A stretch of 64,000 nucleotides of DNA from Lumbricus rubellus (GCA_945859605.1 OX243814.1:40994156-41058155); one strand, 5' to 3'; numbered from the stretch's first letter, positions 1 through 12,343 are shown. Translations and numbers: made by a program. The notes: generated by a model not told the origin, from the sequence alone.

Positions 1-131
1 TTTCCCAAAGGCAAATTTAGAAAAACTTAATGGAAATTAATGGATAAGACATTCGATGTTGGAAACTATATTATAGCACCATAGCAAGTTGTTGAGTTTT
101 CGTTGCTGGTGAGAGATTGGAGCGAACCATT

Positions 132-481
132 AAGGTCGTAGCTATAAGGGGTGTTGTGGGCGCTTCAACACCCCGAAGTGAAAATTGTTTAAAAAATGAT
201 TTAATGCATTTACAAGCGCACAATGTAAGAACTACAGTGTGCAATGTTTTAACCTCCCATGCAGAACCCGCAGAATATCGCGATTTCAGAAGAAGAAGAA
301 GAAGAAAAGCATGAAATTTGATCGTTTGACTCCGCGGTAAACGGTTTTCTAGGAAAAATTCTATAAAAGCTGGTGATGACTAATAAAGGTCATCAGAAAT
401 TTCGACGACTAAAAAATTTAGCCGAAAAGTTGCTGCAAACATGTACACCCCACCCCAATTCAAATCCTGGCTGCGGCCTTG
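132..481. mobile_element. hAT-type MITE, CAAGGCCGTAG family, copy 1
   Basis: Seen: the left end reads AAGGTCGTAGC and the right end GGCTGCGGCCTTG, which are imperfect inverted repeats of each other. The 8 bases outside are CGAACCAT and CTAACCAT (7 of 8 identical), as expected for the 8-bp target duplication of hAT elements. The inside has an ACCCC-rich flank near each end and a GGTCATCAGAAATTT-like core shared with the copies near 10.5 kb and 60.6 kb. It is too short to code for a transposase. Superfamily assignment is inferred from termini and duplication length only. Confidence 0.65.
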
Positions 482-1176
482 CTAACCATAATGTTATAAC
501 TATAGAGCCTAAAATTAATGCACTTAATTCCTGAATTGCAGAGAGTTCATGAAAACGCATGCAATGACAGCTCGCATGCTAAGTGCATGCATAATTATTG
601 TAGGCTACATGCATCCAAAAATAGAATCAATGCATATTCATGAAAATCAGAATATTAAAACGACACAGCTGCACGAACAACGACCCCCACCCCACTCCAC
701 CACTCCTCCACCCTTTACCCTGACCCCCACCCCTCAACCCCCCACCCGACCCCCACCCCCACATGAGTGCATTTCGTACAAAACCTTTGACCTTTCCATA
801 ATCCTTACACCGTCAATATAGACTGGTCCACACTGTAGCGTATACATGCTGCAGTCTGATATACCTCCTCCCCCACGTAGGCCTATAGGCCTATATAGTA
901 TATGTATATGTAAATATGTATGTGAATATATAATTTATATAAATATACACATATATATATATATAATACAGAGGCCTATAATTATACATGCGTGTCGTCT
1001 GCGGCGCATGCGCATACAGCCATCCTCTTATAATAGGCATAGACTATAATACGTACACAGACGTCCATCGTGTAGACTATATTATTAGACCCTGTATACG
1101 GACGATGCATCGTTACGACGCGTCATCTCAAGACTTGTTGACACAGACTGCATGATTGTGGCCGACCGACGATGTG

Positions 1177-1243
<67 letters not shown>

Positions 1244-1851
1244 GTATTATATATATACTACATTATTATACAGTGTGGTCCATACAGCCATGCACAGCCA
1301 CAGCCATAATATTATAGCCATGACATTATATATATATATATATAATACACTATATATAATATAGACCATATTATATATAAATTATATATAGTCTATGCTG
1401 CGCTTCACGCACATCATGCAAGCGATCCATTTATTTGCCAATGTCGTCTGCAGCTCCTCTGCTGACGTAGGCAGCTTTAGACACCGTACTATATATATAT
1501 ATATATATAATATATATATATATTCATTGGATCGGTGCATAGTATTATATATATAATATATATATATAACGTCTAATATAATTTAATATACATAGTCTGA
1601 TCTCGACAGATTTATGCGGTCTCGGTTACCGATATATCCTGAGAGGATCTTTATATATATAGTCCTATATATATATAGTCCTATATATAATATATATAAT
1701 ATATATATAATATTATAAACCGGTCTAATTATGGCTATGCAGCCTACAACAGTCGACGTCACAGACTATAGCCTACATATATAGACTATAGGTATCAATA
1801 CTATACTAATGTCAAGGTCTAATATGAATAAATATATATATATATATACAT
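482..1851. repeat. Intergenic AT-rich DNA with TA microsatellites
   Basis: No gene is visible. A C-rich stretch (about 682-765, runs of CCCCACCC) is followed by repeated TA dinucleotide blocks at about 947-964, 1177-1241, 1327-1344, 1490-1523 and 1650-1712. Short open frames here encode only IYIYIY-type low-complexity peptides and are not genes. Confidence 0.8.
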
Positions 1852-2119
1852 ATAAACGTATCTCCTGAAAATTGACCAGATAAAGGATCTCCAAATTAGC
1901 GAGTTCTTTTTTCGACTCGAACACGGTCTCCTTCCTTCGGTATTCCAAGGTTACCTCCCTCACGCCTCTGACATCCATTCGCATTTCACTAGGAATTCAT
2001 CTGCTTTTCGCCCTGTCAAAGCTCAATCTAATACTAGGCGGTTTACTATTAAATCTTATGGCACTAAAGTATGGAACACAATACCAATTGACATTCGTCA
2101 ATCGAGTAGTCTGCAGGTA
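1852..2119 (+). mobile_element. Non-LTR retrotransposon (L2/CR1-like) reverse transcriptase C-terminal end, part 1
   Basis: Translation on the plus strand gives the usual C-terminal tail of L2/CR1/Jockey-type LINE polymerases: a run with DIHSHFTRNSSAF followed by SYGTKVWNTIP and IDIRQSSSLQV. The family pattern is HsyxTRxs...G.KxWNxlPxxIRxsxsl..FKkxLk. A stop (TAA near 1846) marks the 5' truncation, next to a TA microsatellite. The frame is cut at 2119 by a TA-flanked insertion and resumes in the same frame at 3448, so the LINE was there first. It is dead: only about the last 110 residues of the polymerase remain. Confidence 0.85.
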
Positions 2120-3445
2120 CCGTAAAACGGGGTTGCTTTGGCCCAAATTTTCGGGAAAACTTCTGTCCACTCCCCCACAACAGAGCAATGAGCTTGAGCA
2201 AAGTGTTAAAGGAAGACATGGGATTGATAGAATAGAACATGTGCTTATTTCTTACATATGTTGGAAATAAATTTAATTTTTAATTTTTTTGTGTGTGGAC
2301 AAAGTCACCTCGGGGGTCGGGGTGACTTTGGCACACAGTGGTTTTGTCGTTATTAGACAAAGTAAACCTATTGCGGGGGTGACTTTGGCCCAGGGAATGT
2401 GTTTTAAAAAATATATAAACTTATAATAACACAAAAATGACACTGGTACTGGTACTTGTAAAAGACTTGTAAAGGACTACTGCGAAGTCATAATTATGAC
2501 AATTGAAATGTTCGTGAACTCCATATGCTTTTCAATATCAATTAATCACTTTGAACAATGTCTACACTGAAAACTAACACAAAATGACTGTGGAGCTGTA
2601 TTGGTACTTACAAAAGACTTGTAAAAAGATTGGTGAGAAGTCGACTGACTAATGAAACGTCCACGAATTCCATTTACTTTCCAATGTAGGGACTTGGTGC
2701 AATTCTCCTGCAAATCTTTTCTTTGATGGAGGAATTTTTAAAATTGCTGCTGTATGGTAATATCTGATCCACATTTGAAGGCCAGTTCCAGCTCATATCA
2801 CTTCTATCTAAACAGCTGACTTGAGCTCCTCGTTTTTTTCTTTGACCATGCCATGAAATTGTTCACATTCGTACATGTGACTATAACAGTCACTTTTCAA
2901 GAAAGTGGTACCGTATGCTCAACCAAAAACCAGTCAAAATATCTTAGAAAGTGAAGTTTAAGCAAATACATTTATTAATTTTGACAAAAACGTAATATAT
3001 ACATCGTCAGCAGTAACTTATAATATGGGCCAAAGTCACCCCAAATTTCGGCCAAAGTCCCCCCCAAAAATGTTCTTGCATTTTTAACTTACTTACTAGC
3101 AACATCGCGGAAGAAACGGTGCGCCATACACATGCCATTATAATGTACATTGACAAGTGTAATTGTCACCCACGGTATTATTGACGGTAGTTCTCACAGA
3201 AAAATAATTTTGCACATCTTAAAATTATCCATTTTTCAAGGTGTGCAAACAAATGTGAAAAATTTCAACAAATATTACAATGAAATCAATCAAATCACTT
3301 TTAAATATTCGTTATATAATGACATTTCATCAGCTGTAAAGCATTTCAAAACCACGTGATAACTACGGAAGCTGGGAGGTGTGCAAACTAATTTTTCAAT
3401 TTGGGCCAAAGTCACCCAGCAGGGCAAAGCAACCCCGTTTTACGG
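2120..3445. mobile_element. TA-flanked (Tc1/mariner-like) non-autonomous element inserted in the LINE
   Basis: Terminal inverted repeats read CCGTAAAACGGGGTTGCTTT at the left and the complement (AAAGCAACCCCGTTTTACGG) at the right. TA dinucleotides flank both sides (2118-2119 and 3446-3447). Removing the element and one TA restores an uninterrupted LINE frame, which confirms both boundaries. Copies of a GGCCAAAGTCACCCC motif recur just inside both ends (about 2300-2400 and 3025-3065), typical of subterminal repeats. No transposase frame is visible in 1326 bp. Confidence 0.85.
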
Positions 3446-3805
3446 TATTTAAAAAGAAACTTCGTGTTCTTCTACTCTCCTCCACTAATGCTACTTGAAG
3501 TGCACATGACCATGTGTAGTTAAGATTTTAGTTAAGTACTTAGTTAAGTTTGTTTCTCTATATGCTCTTGAAAATATAAGCTTTTCTGCAATCTGTCATC
3601 ACCTAATTTGTTTTAGTCTCTTTCTTTTAAGCTATCTTGATTAATTTTTCTTGGGACTTTTTTACTTGGGTGACCCTTCCCAGCGGGATGTCCATCCCTT
3701 TTGGGCCCCCCTTTGTAGCCAATGCATGCATGTTTTGTACTTTTATTGTTTTCTTGTTTTCTGGTTGCAATAAAGTGAATTGTATTGTATTGTATAAATA
3801 TGTGT
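3446..3805 (+). mobile_element. LINE (L2/CR1-like) part 2: last codons and 3' UTR
   Basis: The reading frame resumes with VFKKKLRVLLL and stops at TGA 3496-3498, the expected end of an L2/CR1-type ORF2. The following 300 bp are the 3' UTR. It ends in GCAATAAAGTGAATTGTATT followed by GTATT repeats, the short-repeat tail used by this LINE group for target-primed integration. Same element as 1852-2119. Confidence 0.8.
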
Positions 3806-3990
3806 TGAGTCATTCCCTCCATGGCTACAATTATTTTTTGCAACGTGTGCATAATTTCTATAAGCAGACGTCATAAGTAGGTAGGAAAGCAGCAGTTTAA
3901 CGATTCAGCTCTGTTCTTGATGATGTTGCGCCGTAGTAGTTCATTTTTGAATTTTTATATGAGTAGCGCCTTTTCTCTTTCTTTCGTTCC

Positions 3991-4620
<630 letters not shown>

Positions 4621-5360
4621 ACTTCTATAATTAGAAATAATCAAATTTATGTTGTGCCAATTTAAAAGAAAAACGATTGGGGTTATATATAGGTACGTTC
4701 TCTGCGATATAGATATTAGATACATTACATGGGATACTACATGGAATGAAGAACTGCATGGAGGCTCATCAAGTAATCAAAAGCAGTGCACAGAAATCGA
4801 GAAGAGTCTCCAGTGGTCGGCACACGCAAACGCGTAGAACCCACTCAATTAAGGTTGACAGGCGAAACCATTAATTTTCAGAGTCACCATCAGACGAAGT
4901 TGAGTCGACAGAGAGTCAGAGACTAATGGCTTTTGGTAATTGCTTTGAAATACGAGTGAATGCACGGGTTCGAAACCTCCCCCATGTATAGTAGACAGCC
5001 ATATTGAATACATGCATGCATGCAAGTCCATGGCATGGACTCTATATACATGTATTTGATCATCACCATGCGTCATGCATAAATGCTTGCGCTTCATAAA
5101 TACAGAAAAATGTGTAATGGTGCAGAATGCCCTTTTGTGGTTGAATCTGTCCGCCGCATTGTGGATTTTAAATTCGTTGTTTTATAAACAAATAATTATA
5201 TATTATATATATTATATAATAATATATTATTTATATATATTTAATTTATATAGCGACAAGGATCATGTCTATGCAGTCTGCAAGTATAAATAAGACCATA
5301 ATACGATACACAGTTTTCGGTTTGGTTACTAACCGTGAGGGGGTTCATACACCCACCCCA
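4621..5360. other. Intergenic, no gene seen
   Basis: AT-rich sequence with a TATA-rich patch at about 5193-5255. No coding homology or RNA gene was recognised. Confidence 0.6.
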
Positions 5361-5499
5361 CATGGGCGCCCGCAGAAATTTTTGCAGGAGGGGGCAAAAA
5401 AATTTTTATGGTCACGGTTAAATTTTTCAGTGGCGAGAGCACAAAAAATGCAGCACTTTAAATTAAAAACACGGGCATTTTTTCAAAGAGGCTTCTTAA

Positions 5500-8365
5500 C
5501 CTTTATTATCCCAGACACAGAAATAGTCATTCTATCACTTTTAAACTTTGTTATTATACAGTTTACCACCTAGATAGAGGCAATTAGTAAAAAAAATAAT
5601 TTATTTTCTGTTCATATAAAAATTATATACAGGGTGCGCCAAAAAAAAAGACCCCCCCTAGGTTTTTTGCCAATATCTTGGCCAAAATTAAGAATTTTCG
5701 AATGAAATTTTACAGAATTATAGACAATTTATATTTACATATGATGGCCAGATTTCATCAAAATATTTCGAACAGAACAAAAGTTATGCCACTTTTAGGG
5801 AGGTCACCCCCCGTTTTTTGACGTTTCAAAAACGAAACGCAGTTCTTTTAAGGTTTTTTGCGAATATCTTGGCCAAAAATAAAAATATCGAAATGAAAGT
5901 TTACTGTCTTATAGACAATTCATATCTACACATGGTGGCCGGATTTCCTCACAATATTTAAAACTGAACAAAAGTTATGCCACTTTTAGTGAGACCACCC
6001 ACCTTTTTTGACGTTTCAAAAACGAAACACAACACAAAGTGACAAAAACACGATTTTTAAGTCTCATCACAAATAACTGTTGTCAAATGAACTTGCTAGT
6101 GCTTCACAACTTGTGTTCAATGTGCCCACCACCAGTGCCAAAACTTATTTTGAGTCTCTATGCAGAGTTCTTGATGGACCTGTTGACTATCTGACAGATT
6201 CCTTGTCATTTCTAATTTTAAGAATTTGATTGTCATCTTGCTAAGTGACTTCTCAGTGACGTGCAGCTACGCTGGTACCCTGTTTATTTTTTAAATAGTA
6301 ATAATAATGATCATCTGTCAATATCAAGGCTATTTTATAATAATTATTTGAGATGAGACTTAATAAAATCGTGTTTTTGCTGCGTTACGTCTTTGAATTG
6401 TCAAAAATTGGGGGGTGGCCTTACTAAAAGTGGTATAACTTTTGTTGTGTTTGAAATATTTTGATGAAATCTGACCATCATATGCAGATATGGATTGTCT
6501 TTAAGCGAGTAAAATTTCATTACGATATTCTTACTTTTGGCCAAGATATTGGCCAGAATAATTAGATTGAATTTTTATTACTTTTTGTTGCGTCGCGTTT
6601 TTGAATCGTCAAAAAACGGTGGGTGACCTCCATAAAAGTGGCATAATTTTTGTTCTGTTTGAAATATTTTGATGAAATCTGGCCATCATGTGTAAATATG
6701 AATTGTCTTTAAGACAGTAAAATTTCATCTCAAAATTCTTACTTTTGGTCAAGATATTGGCAAAAATCTTAGGGGGGGTCTTTTTTTTTGGCGCACCCTG
6801 TATATGTTCCCAAAGTGGAACGTTGGGTCACTTTGACTAGTATAGGCATCAAGCATTAGTAAAAGTATAACTTTTTCCAAATGATGCATATATACAATTT
6901 TTTAAAAGGTGTGAATCACAAAGGTTAATACCCCACCTATACCCCAAATTTTACACACCCCATTCTCAAAATTCCATTTCGCCCCACCCTTCCACCCCAC
7001 CAAACCCCATGAAATGCTCACATATGAAATTTATGAAAAATAATGTTTCAATTTGTTTTCATACCGGTCCCACCGAACCACTACGCTGACCGTATTCCAC
7101 AAAGTCCCACAACAATCCCCCACACACTACCCCACCCACAAAACCCAACCCTAATCCACCTTCCCCAATTTTGCCCCCACACAGTCCCACATGTCTGGAG
7201 TAATTTTTGGTTTCTCGGTCAAACCTCCTCTTCACTTCGAACGCACACGGCCCACTTCAACCCCATACCCCAACCGTCCTTCTATAACCCACCTCCACCC
7301 TACTCCGGCCCACTCCACCCCATTCCCACCCTCCACTTCGACCCACCTCTTAAAATGCGCAACATAGGAAATTCATGAAAAACAATTTTTTACTTTGTTT
7401 TCACCTTGGCTCTTCCTTCCCACTTTGACCCCACCCAGCACACTACAACCCCATACCACAACCGTCCGACCCCACCCATCTCCAATCTAATTCAGGCCTA
7501 CCCACCCCATCTCTCACCCCTCCATGACTCCACTCCGCGAAAGATCAACACATGAAATTCATAGCAAAAAATAATGTTTCACTTGGTTTTCACCTTTGGT
7601 CTCACCGCACCATACCATCCCACAATCCTCACCCCACCCCGCCATGATACCCTGTCCCCACACAACCCACCCTGCGGGAAAACGGAGTAATTATATAGGC
7701 TAATCAGAATTTAAATATAGCCTACGTTGAAAACATCATGCTGCAGAAGGCCTAACGCAACTTTTCAAGCTCCTCAAATCTCGAAACAAACCAGTACTAT
7801 ATAATAAAATAATAAAAAAATGGGCCTAAAATAATAATAATGGATCAAATAATAATAATAATACTATTAATAATAATATCCACGTTCATATTAGAATGAA
7901 AACTACAATCAACGTAAATTTTGTAGCGAGCAGGGCAAATTTCAATAGAACGTAAAAGTATTGTTTCAACTAGTGAGAGTGACCCAACGTTCCCAAAGTG
8001 GAACATATCTAAAATCAGCTGCGTTGCTCACTCGTAGAGCACTACTATTAAAAAATTTGACCATAACCAGACAGAATAGACACAGTTCAATCCAAATGTA
8101 GGCTACAATAAAAGCAGTTAATTATCATGCATTTGCTCCAAAAAATAATTTTCAATATTTTTTAGCAAAAACGTCATTTTTGGCCAAATTTGCATCAAAA
8201 TAACTATTTTATTAGCAGCAACATACTTGAAACAAAAGTAAATAAACACGCACCCATCATTGGCCAAGTAAATGAATATCAATAAGATGACTTACAGTAG
8301 GTTTTACCGTCTCTGCAAATTTTTTAATAATATGTTCCACTTTGGGAACGTTGGGTCAATAAAGG
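5500..8365. mobile_element. TTAA-flanked (piggyBac-like) non-autonomous element, second nest level
   Basis: Its ends read CCTTTATTATCCC and GGGTCAATAAAGG, flanked by TTAA at 5496-5499 and 8366-8369, the duplication made by piggyBac-type transposases. It lies inside the hAT-type element 5361-8669 and itself holds the TA-flanked element 5630-6800. A motif reading GTTCCCAAAGTGGAACGTTG, or its partner orientation, occurs three times (about 6807, 7990, 8334). The interior 6950-7680 is C-rich (CCCCACCC) and partly tandem, with a (TTTATGAAAAATAATGTTTC)-like phrase recurring about every 330 bp. The 111-residue open frame at 7043-7378 is a proline-rich product of that composition, not a gene. Confidence 0.7.
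5630..6800. mobile_element. TA-flanked (Tc1/mariner-like) palindromic MITE, third nest level
   Basis: Ends read CAGGGTGCGCCAAAAAAAAA and its inverse, with TA outside both. The body is built of four copies of one ~190-bp unit in the order A, B, inverted B, inverted A (about 5643-5835, 5840-6035, 6375-6560, 6580-6780). Each unit carries GCCAATATCTTGGCCAAAA-like and AAAAGTTATGCCACTTTTAG-like phrases. The centre is itself inverted (CACGATTTTTAAGTCTCATC against its complement near 6350-6385). It cannot code for a transposase. Confidence 0.85.
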
Positions 8366-8755
8366 TTAATGCAAATTTTTCAGTTTCATTTTGTGTAATA
8401 TTTTTAATATAAACGGTTTCCTAAGTGCTAAAAATTAGGTAAAATTTCAAAAGTAGATGTTAGAAAGTAGGTCCATGAAGGGCAATATATTTATTTCTAT
8501 AGAAATTTCTAAACGTAAATTTCTTACTTTCACTGTTTTATCATTCATATCGTTAGTGTTTTAATGCGAAGAAATTTGTTAAAAGCCCCAAAATAGTAGT
8601 TAAAAAAATAGATGTCACTTTTCCAGGGGGGCAAGTGCCCCCCCTTGCCTCTATGTGCGGGCGCCCATGCCACCCCATCAGCCGAAATATTTTCAACGTT
8701 TGTGCTCCATCTACATGCACTTCCTACAACCAACTCAGCCATAATGAGTGCACCG

Positions 8756-8872
8756 ACCGTACACTGTCCGTGGGAAAAATATCAGACTGCACGCGACAGA
8801 GAAGTTTGAAGACCGCCATCATAAGCCGAGGCAGAGAAAATGAAGTCGCAGCCACTTCATAATATTATACCC
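8756..8872. repeat. Interspersed repeat fragment (TACACTGTCNGTGGGAA family)
   Basis: Aligns by eye with 13203-13315 over TACACTGTC(C/G)GTGGGAA, GCCGAGG, AGAAAAATGAAG and CACTTCATA phrases. A third partial match lies near 33880 in the right arm of the large inverted repeat. Function unknown. Confidence 0.45.
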
Positions 8873-9067
8873 AGGAACCCATGCTACCCTGATGAGCATG
8901 CATGCCTCAAAAGATACAGCTTATATTGTAAGAAATAATGCTCTTCTTTTTCGGTACTGTGCAATCTAAATCGGGCTGATAACAGTATAGAGGAAGGTTT
9001 GAGAATTGAGATATCAGCCAAGCCACTGCATGGGACCATGCATGTTTGAAGATATATGCATTTTACT

Positions 9068-9213
9068 CAGTATGAGAATTGTGGAAAAATAACTGGGGGG
9101 GTTGGCCTGTGATAAACTTGAAATTGGGGTATAAAAAACATACTTTAACATGGGGCTCTAAAAAAGACTGGGGGGGTTGAACCCCCCCAACCCCCCCGGC
9201 AATTCTCACCCTG
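9068..9213. mobile_element. hAT-type MITE (CAGTRTRAGAATTG family), copy 1
   Basis: Starts CAGTATGAGAATTG and ends CAATTCTCACCCTG (imperfect inverted repeats), with a perfect 8-bp duplication ATTTTACT on both sides (9060-9067, 9214-9221). The interior phrase ACTTTAACATGGGGCTCTAA and a run of GGGGGG/CCCCCC near the right end are shared with copies at 26063 and 46818. At 146 bp it is non-coding. Confidence 0.88.
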
Positions 9214-10205
9214 ATTTTACTGTCTGCATGCAGAATGAGTGCCAATGGAATTTACAGATGCGCAACAGAACAGAACATGAACAGATGCGCAAATTATCTG
9301 TTAAGGTAAATTCCTAATTTTTGCAGAACGGGTAAATATTTAGAATCGATGTAAAGCCTTATCCTGCATGGTCATATAATTATGTATTTATTTTGATGTA
9401 TTATAGGCTACGTATTTACGCAACTTCTCAATTATTGTGGTCCTACATCATACATGTCTGCACTTGTGTAGACACATAAACTTGTTGCACAAATCGTGTG
9501 GAAAATGTAGAGTCACACTGATTGTAATTTTTATGCATGCCTTGTGCACATAGCAAGCGCACACAATTATTGTGCAATGATATATGAATGTTTATTTGTC
9601 TATCTTGATATGTGACTACATTGAATACAATACATCCGTAAGTTTATGCATATCACAATAATTTAATGTTTGTATTCTATTTCGTGGTTTGCCTATATCA
9701 ACACTGAACGGTATATACTTACAATTTACTCTCAGGAGACTCAGGCTGTCAATTGCAATTTTGCTGAAATTATGGTTGGTCGATATTTTTTAATTTGACT
9801 GGAAGTAATGCATGCCTAAAACTCAAATATTGCAAGAGTATTTCATGGTATACGCTCAATTGCTTATGTATGGTATGCTCAATTTCTCATGGCATGTTCG
9901 TGGTATGCTCGTCGCATATGCTCAGCATTGCTCGTGGTATAAAAAAGCTCAGCTGCCCAAGGAGGCTATAATTATTGCGTTTTCAGAAAAGCCATTACAT
10001 TTCTTTTACTGTTCTATAGGTCTATCCAAGCATGCACTATCATTGTCTATCAATCATGATACTCTATGCCTCTTTGCATACGTCTCCATGTCTGTCTGCA
10101 TACCTCTGTCTTTGTCTACATCTGACTATCTCTTTTGTTTCTTCAACTCTCTGTCAAACTCTCTGTCTAGGTTTTTAGAACTGTGTGTGTCTACATGTGT
10201 GTCTG
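9214..10205. other. Intergenic, no gene seen
   Basis: The 134-residue open frame 9812-10216 has no recognisable domain and ends in the CT/GT-rich simple sequence, so it is not annotated as a gene. TGGTATGCTC repeats loosely at about 9845-9945. Confidence 0.55.
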
Positions 10206-10242
10206 TGTGTGCGTGAGAGTGTGTGTATGTGTGCGTGTGTGA

Positions 10243-10287
<45 letters not shown>

Positions 10288-10293
10288 TGTGTA
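10206..10293. repeat. (GT)n microsatellite
   Basis: Interrupted (TG)n, purest at about 10244-10280. Confidence 0.95.
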
Positions 10294-10499
10294 TGAACAA
10301 ATATTTCTGAAAAACAAGGTGCACGCATTTCATGGGGTTTACAGTGTCACGCGGTAAACATATCGCGGCGTCGTTATGCGAAGAAAAGCAATTCCGCAAA
10401 GTAAGCAGACAGCTTATACGTCCGCTTCACATTTATGGAGCGCTGCAATAACACATAGAAATACAAGCTGGTGTAATACGCAGCCTTGCCAGTGTATAC

Positions 10500-10795
10500 C
10501 AAGGCCGTAGCTAGGAGGTGTCTTGGGAGTTTGAGCACCCCCCCCCCCCCCCAAATGAAATAATGTGAAAGTGAAATAATGCATTTTACTAACAAGAACT
10601 CTAATGTGTCATGTCGCTTCGAGCAGAAAATAGTAGAAAATCATAGAAAATAGTTTTTTTCACCGCCGTGAACGTATTGCGGACCAGAAAAGGTTATTTA
10701 GAAAAGCAGGCGATGACTAAAAAATGTTATCAGGAAATTTCGCCCAAACAAAATGTCAGGAAAACACCCCCGAAATAAATTCCTGGCTATATATT
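10500..10795. mobile_element. hAT-type MITE, CAAGGCCGTAG family, copy 2 (right end decayed)
   Basis: Left end CAAGGCCGTAGCTAGGAGGT, then TTTGAGCACCCCC. The interior GATGACTAAAAAATGTTATC and the right-hand AACACCCCCGAAATAAATTC match the copy at 60594-60867. The right terminus has decayed to CCTGGCTATATATT, so no target duplication can be assigned. Confidence 0.65.
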
Positions 10796-11039
10796 TTGCA
10801 TAAACATCCATACTGCGTAGATTTCGCATATTTAAAAAAAATCCTTCAAGAGGCTCTGATCTTACAATAGTAGCCTATTTTAAGGTATACATGTATATTA
10901 ATGTTATGAGGATGGCAGAGTAGGCCTAGACCCCATCGCTTTGCAGATAGTAATGAATTAATTTTCACTTTCTCCAATGTTCCCGATGTCATATCTAAAA
11001 ATTGCGTAATTTGTAATTTGAATGACTTAACTTGCAATT

Positions 11040-11605
11040 AATTAAGCCTGTGTGCAGCTAGAATGCGGTGTACAAAATTAAGCTAGTTCTACTAAAAAAT
11101 GATTCTAAATTCTATTCTATTTTATTCTATTTTATTTCATTTTACTCTGTTACCTTTTACAGTACACCGAAGCTCCATTTTATTTTATTGAAATGACGAA
11201 AATTGCTGTTTTATTAAATTTCCATAATTATAGCCCTGTCGTCCACGAAACATAATTATACAGGACATTTCCTATACGACTATGCATGACACGCGTTCGT
11301 GACCCAGTTATCACCGGCTGCTGATAGAAAAACATTAATCATTTATAGGAGGCTGTATACGAGACTAAACAATAAATATTACTCATCCTGTAGACTTGAC
11401 CTGAACAGAAATAATATACAACATAATAGCAATCGCATTGCATGGGATACACTTAATGTAATTTGAATGTCTTAACTCATAATTATTATGTGCTAGAATG
11501 CGTTGTACGAAATTGGTTCTAATAAAAAATACAATAAATTCTATTCTATTTTATTCTATTCTATTCCATTTTACTCTGCCATCTGCACACCGAAGCTCCC
11601 TTCTA
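11040..11605. repeat. Direct duplication of a ~140-bp segment, about 430 bp apart
   Basis: The segment GCTAGAATGCG(G/T)TGTAC..., followed by TTCTATTCTATTTTATTCTA and ACACCGAAGCTCC, occurs at about 11057-11190 and 11471-11600. A decayed third version of the TTCTATT...ATTTTACTCT part lies at about 11875-11930. This could be the tail of a retroelement with a TTCTA simple-repeat 3' end, but no coding part is seen. Confidence 0.6.
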
Positions 11606-11714
11606 TTCAATCGGTATCAATCAATCAATCAATCGATCGATCGATTTGATTGATTGATTGATTGATACCGATTGAATAGAATGGAGCTTCGGTGTGCACA
11701 TGACAGAGTAAACT
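11566..11714. repeat. ~150-bp near-perfect palindrome
   Basis: Two ~74-nt arms meet at the ATCGATCGATCGA centre. The left arm runs through TGCACACCGAAGCTCC, TTCTATTCAATCGGTATCAA and an (ATCA)n tract; the right arm is its reverse complement with only a few mismatches. It would extrude a long hairpin. It overlaps the second copy of the duplication above. Confidence 0.9.
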
Positions 11715-11836
11715 GGAATCAATCAATCAACCAACAAACCAACCAACCAACCAATCAATCAATCATTTTTTGTAACCAACTCTAAACCTAACTATAAACC
11801 TAACCCTAACCCTAGCCCTAGCCCTAACCCTATATT
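11715..11836. repeat. Short AATC/CCAA repeats followed by telomere-like CCCTAA units
   Basis: (CCAA)n/(TCAA)n at about 11719-11765 is followed at about 11785-11832 by AACCTA, AACCCT and AGCCCT hexamers resembling degenerate telomeric sequence. Confidence 0.7.
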
Positions 11837-12118
11837 TTGCCCTATTTTATTGAATCCAAGTGACAATTTTATTAAATTTTGTTCTATTTTTTTTATTCCA
11901 TTTTACTCTATTTGATTCGGTTATCTGCACTTTGACGCCTGGTGACAATAAGCAAAGTTTCGAACAATAGATAATTAATGACAGTCATACAGCTAACAAA
12001 TACGAAAGTCAGACACGTTAGCAGATCATGCAATTATAAAACATTTAGCATTTGTTTAGCACCATTCTAAATAGTAAATCGTTTAACATGCAATGTCGAG
12101 ATTGCTATCCAAACCACA

Positions 12119-12343
12119 ATGAAGAGGACGTCAAAGGAAGTGTGTCAACTGTCAAAAGAATACAATAGGAAAATTCGTCACGGACCAGAGAAGCTGCATG
12201 CGAAGCTAATGAGCATTCCAGCGGTCAACCGCATTCTGGGCTTAACCGCAAGACATCATTATTTTATCCGCACCATCAACAATGCACTGCAGTTACAAGT
12301 GTTTAATCTATTACCTCTTCTTGTGGGGGGGACCTCTTCTTAG
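12119..12343 (+). other. Unrecognised 74-codon open frame
   Basis: An open frame with ordinary amino-acid composition (basic N-terminal half, RKIRHGPEKLHAKL), not low-complexity, located between repeats. No known domain was recognised and no splice signals decide whether it is coding. It ends near a G-run at 12327-12356. Low confidence. Confidence 0.15.

Larger units (their letters stand above)
5361..8669. mobile_element. hAT-type MITE (CATGGGCGCCCGCA ends) enlarged by nested insertions
   Basis: The ends read CATGGGCGCCCGCAGA and TGTGCGGGCGCCCATG and are flanked by a perfect 8-bp duplication, CCACCCCA, at 5353-5360 and 8670-8677. A 296-bp relative at 50483-50778 shows the unexpanded element. 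The extra length comes from the TTAA-flanked insertion 5500-8365. The host remnant is 5361-5499 plus 8366-8669; the latter matches the relative through GTGCGAAGAAATT-like sequence. Eight-base duplication and CA...TG ends support hAT; no transposase is present. Confidence 0.85.

Noticed and set aside
7043..7378. 111-codon proline-rich frame
   Set aside because: Lies in the C-rich interior of a TTAA-flanked element; composition alone explains it.
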